Assembly (NCBI GenBank): GCA_035526665.1
Contig: DATLBY010000046.1
Location: 1 to 6,711 of the forward strand
From: DATLBY01 sp035526665
GTDB lineage: Bacteria; Acidobacteriota; Terriglobia; Bryobacterales; Bryobacteraceae
DNA length: 6,711 bases
Direction of reading: 5' to 3'
In this document: piece after piece, positions 6,339 through 6,711 of the stretch
Numbering within the stretch: the stretch's first letter is position 1
Layout: each line of letters begins with the position of its first letter
Notes under the pieces: generated by a model
Told to the model about the DNA's origin: nothing
Database searches by the model: none
Seen by the model: the letters and a program-made list of their open reading frames with translations, nothing else
Translations under genes and position numbers: made by a program

Positions 6339-6711
6339 TTTGCTGTCCCTGTTCTTGCCGGCAATAATGGGAATGTGGTGGGGCAAACGGTTTCGGATGG
6401 CGTGAGTTGGTCGGCGAATCAGAGCTACGCATATAACAAGCTGAACCGGCTGTTATCGGCGGAAGAGACGGGAACGGCGAACTCTTGGAAAGAGACGTTT
6501 GGCTATTACGGCTGGGGCAACCGTTGGGTAGACCCGGGGCCGACGAAGACATACGGGCTCTCCCTGGACGGCAACCAGACCCGCTACAATCCTTACACCG
6601 CGAGTTACGACGCAGAGAACCGTCTGACAGGGGTCACGAGCGTGGGTAACGGCTCAGCATCGTATAGCTACGATGGCGAAGGCCGCCGGATCAAGAAAGT
6701 AGCTGGTGGGC
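6339..6711 (+). CDS. RHS/YD-repeat protein fragment, 5' end disrupted or internal, 3' beyond window
   Basis: An open frame follows the in-frame TGA at 6336-6338 and runs off the window end. It encodes at least 124 residues with clear RHS/YD-repeat texture: NNGNVVGQTVSDGV, SYAYNKLNRLLSAEE, GYYGWGNRWVD, ASYDAENRLTGV (from about 6603) and YSYDGEGRRIKKV (from about 6663). RHS proteins are usually over 1000 residues, secreted or cell-surface beta-shell proteins, often carrying a polymorphic C-terminal toxin. Here the similarity starts abruptly near 6357 with no signal sequence. The only conventional starts nearby are GTG 6375, GTG 6378 and GTG 6402. The fragment therefore looks like the remnant of a longer gene, cut by rearrangement or a frameshift, although the downstream part is unseen. 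It follows the membrane protein stop by 88 bp on the same strand; no functional link is implied. Confidence 0.7.
6355..6364. repeat. 10-bp palindrome at the RHS junction
   Basis: TTGCCGGCAA is a perfect palindrome located exactly where RHS-like coding sequence begins. It may mark a recombination point or be coincidental; no second copy was noticed within the window. Confidence 0.3.

Noticed and set aside
6110..6552. Minus-strand open frames opposite the membrane protein end and RHS fragment, considered as a transposase remnant
   Set aside because: No DDE, HUH or other transposase motif was visible, no terminal inverted repeats, and the RHS reading on the plus strand explains most of the segment.

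Overview
This window looks like chromosomal DNA from a GC-rich soil-type bacterium, most plausibly an acidobacterium (Bryobacterales/Solibacter- or Acidobacteriaceae-like). That is a judgement from protein style: a CheB/CheR-type hybrid histidine kinase paired with a NarL/FixJ regulator, a stand-alone copy of the 'FxRSxRLxxFL...KEYxIGVEVF...VRVEARRLR' domain common in acidobacterial regulators, a small 'NVPIGSALGAYGLWVL' membrane protein, and an RHS/YD-repeat fragment. No rRNA, tRNA, CRISPR array or intact insertion sequence was seen, and taxonomy cannot be proven from this sequence alone.

Layout. (1) 1-2391 (+): the C-terminal 796 residues of a very large signalling protein whose start lies before the window. 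It has a CheR methyltransferase core, a PAS-like segment, a heptad coiled coil encoded by 21-bp repeats, a second PAS domain, a HisKA_3 phosphoacceptor domain and an HATPase_c domain. (2) 2425-3081 (+): its probable partner, a response regulator with a receiver domain and a LuxR-type HTH, 33 bp downstream. (3) 3165-3812 (+): a 215-aa protein carrying the acidobacterial regulatory N-terminal domain alone with an unrecognised tail. A perfect 7+1+7 palindrome lies upstream of it. (4) 3817-5436 (-): a membrane family-2 glycosyltransferase (cellulose synthase/CslA-like), converging on gene 3 with only 4 bp between stops. (5) 5437-5794: a gene-poor divergent intergenic region with several inverted repeats, two of them mutually exclusive. 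(6) 5795-6250 (+): a small integral membrane protein of unknown function. (7) about 6339-6711 (+): an RHS/YD-repeat coding fragment that opens just after an in-frame stop and runs off the window end. A 10-bp palindrome sits where RHS-like sequence begins.

How the parts may work together. The kinase and regulator are a convincing two-component pair. Kinase autophosphorylation on His590 would feed Asp58 of the regulator, which would then act as a transcription factor. The third gene is on the same strand and may belong to the same regulatory group, but it has its own 84-bp upstream gap. The glycosyltransferase makes or exports a beta-linked polysaccharide by family analogy. A regulatory link between the two-component pair and polysaccharide production is only a neighbourhood inference. 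The RHS end of the window looks like a separate, rearrangement-prone accessory segment. I did not find a clearly new defence or mobile system; the best leads are the orphan-domain gene, the overlapping hairpins at 5623-5667 and the RHS junction near 6355-6364.
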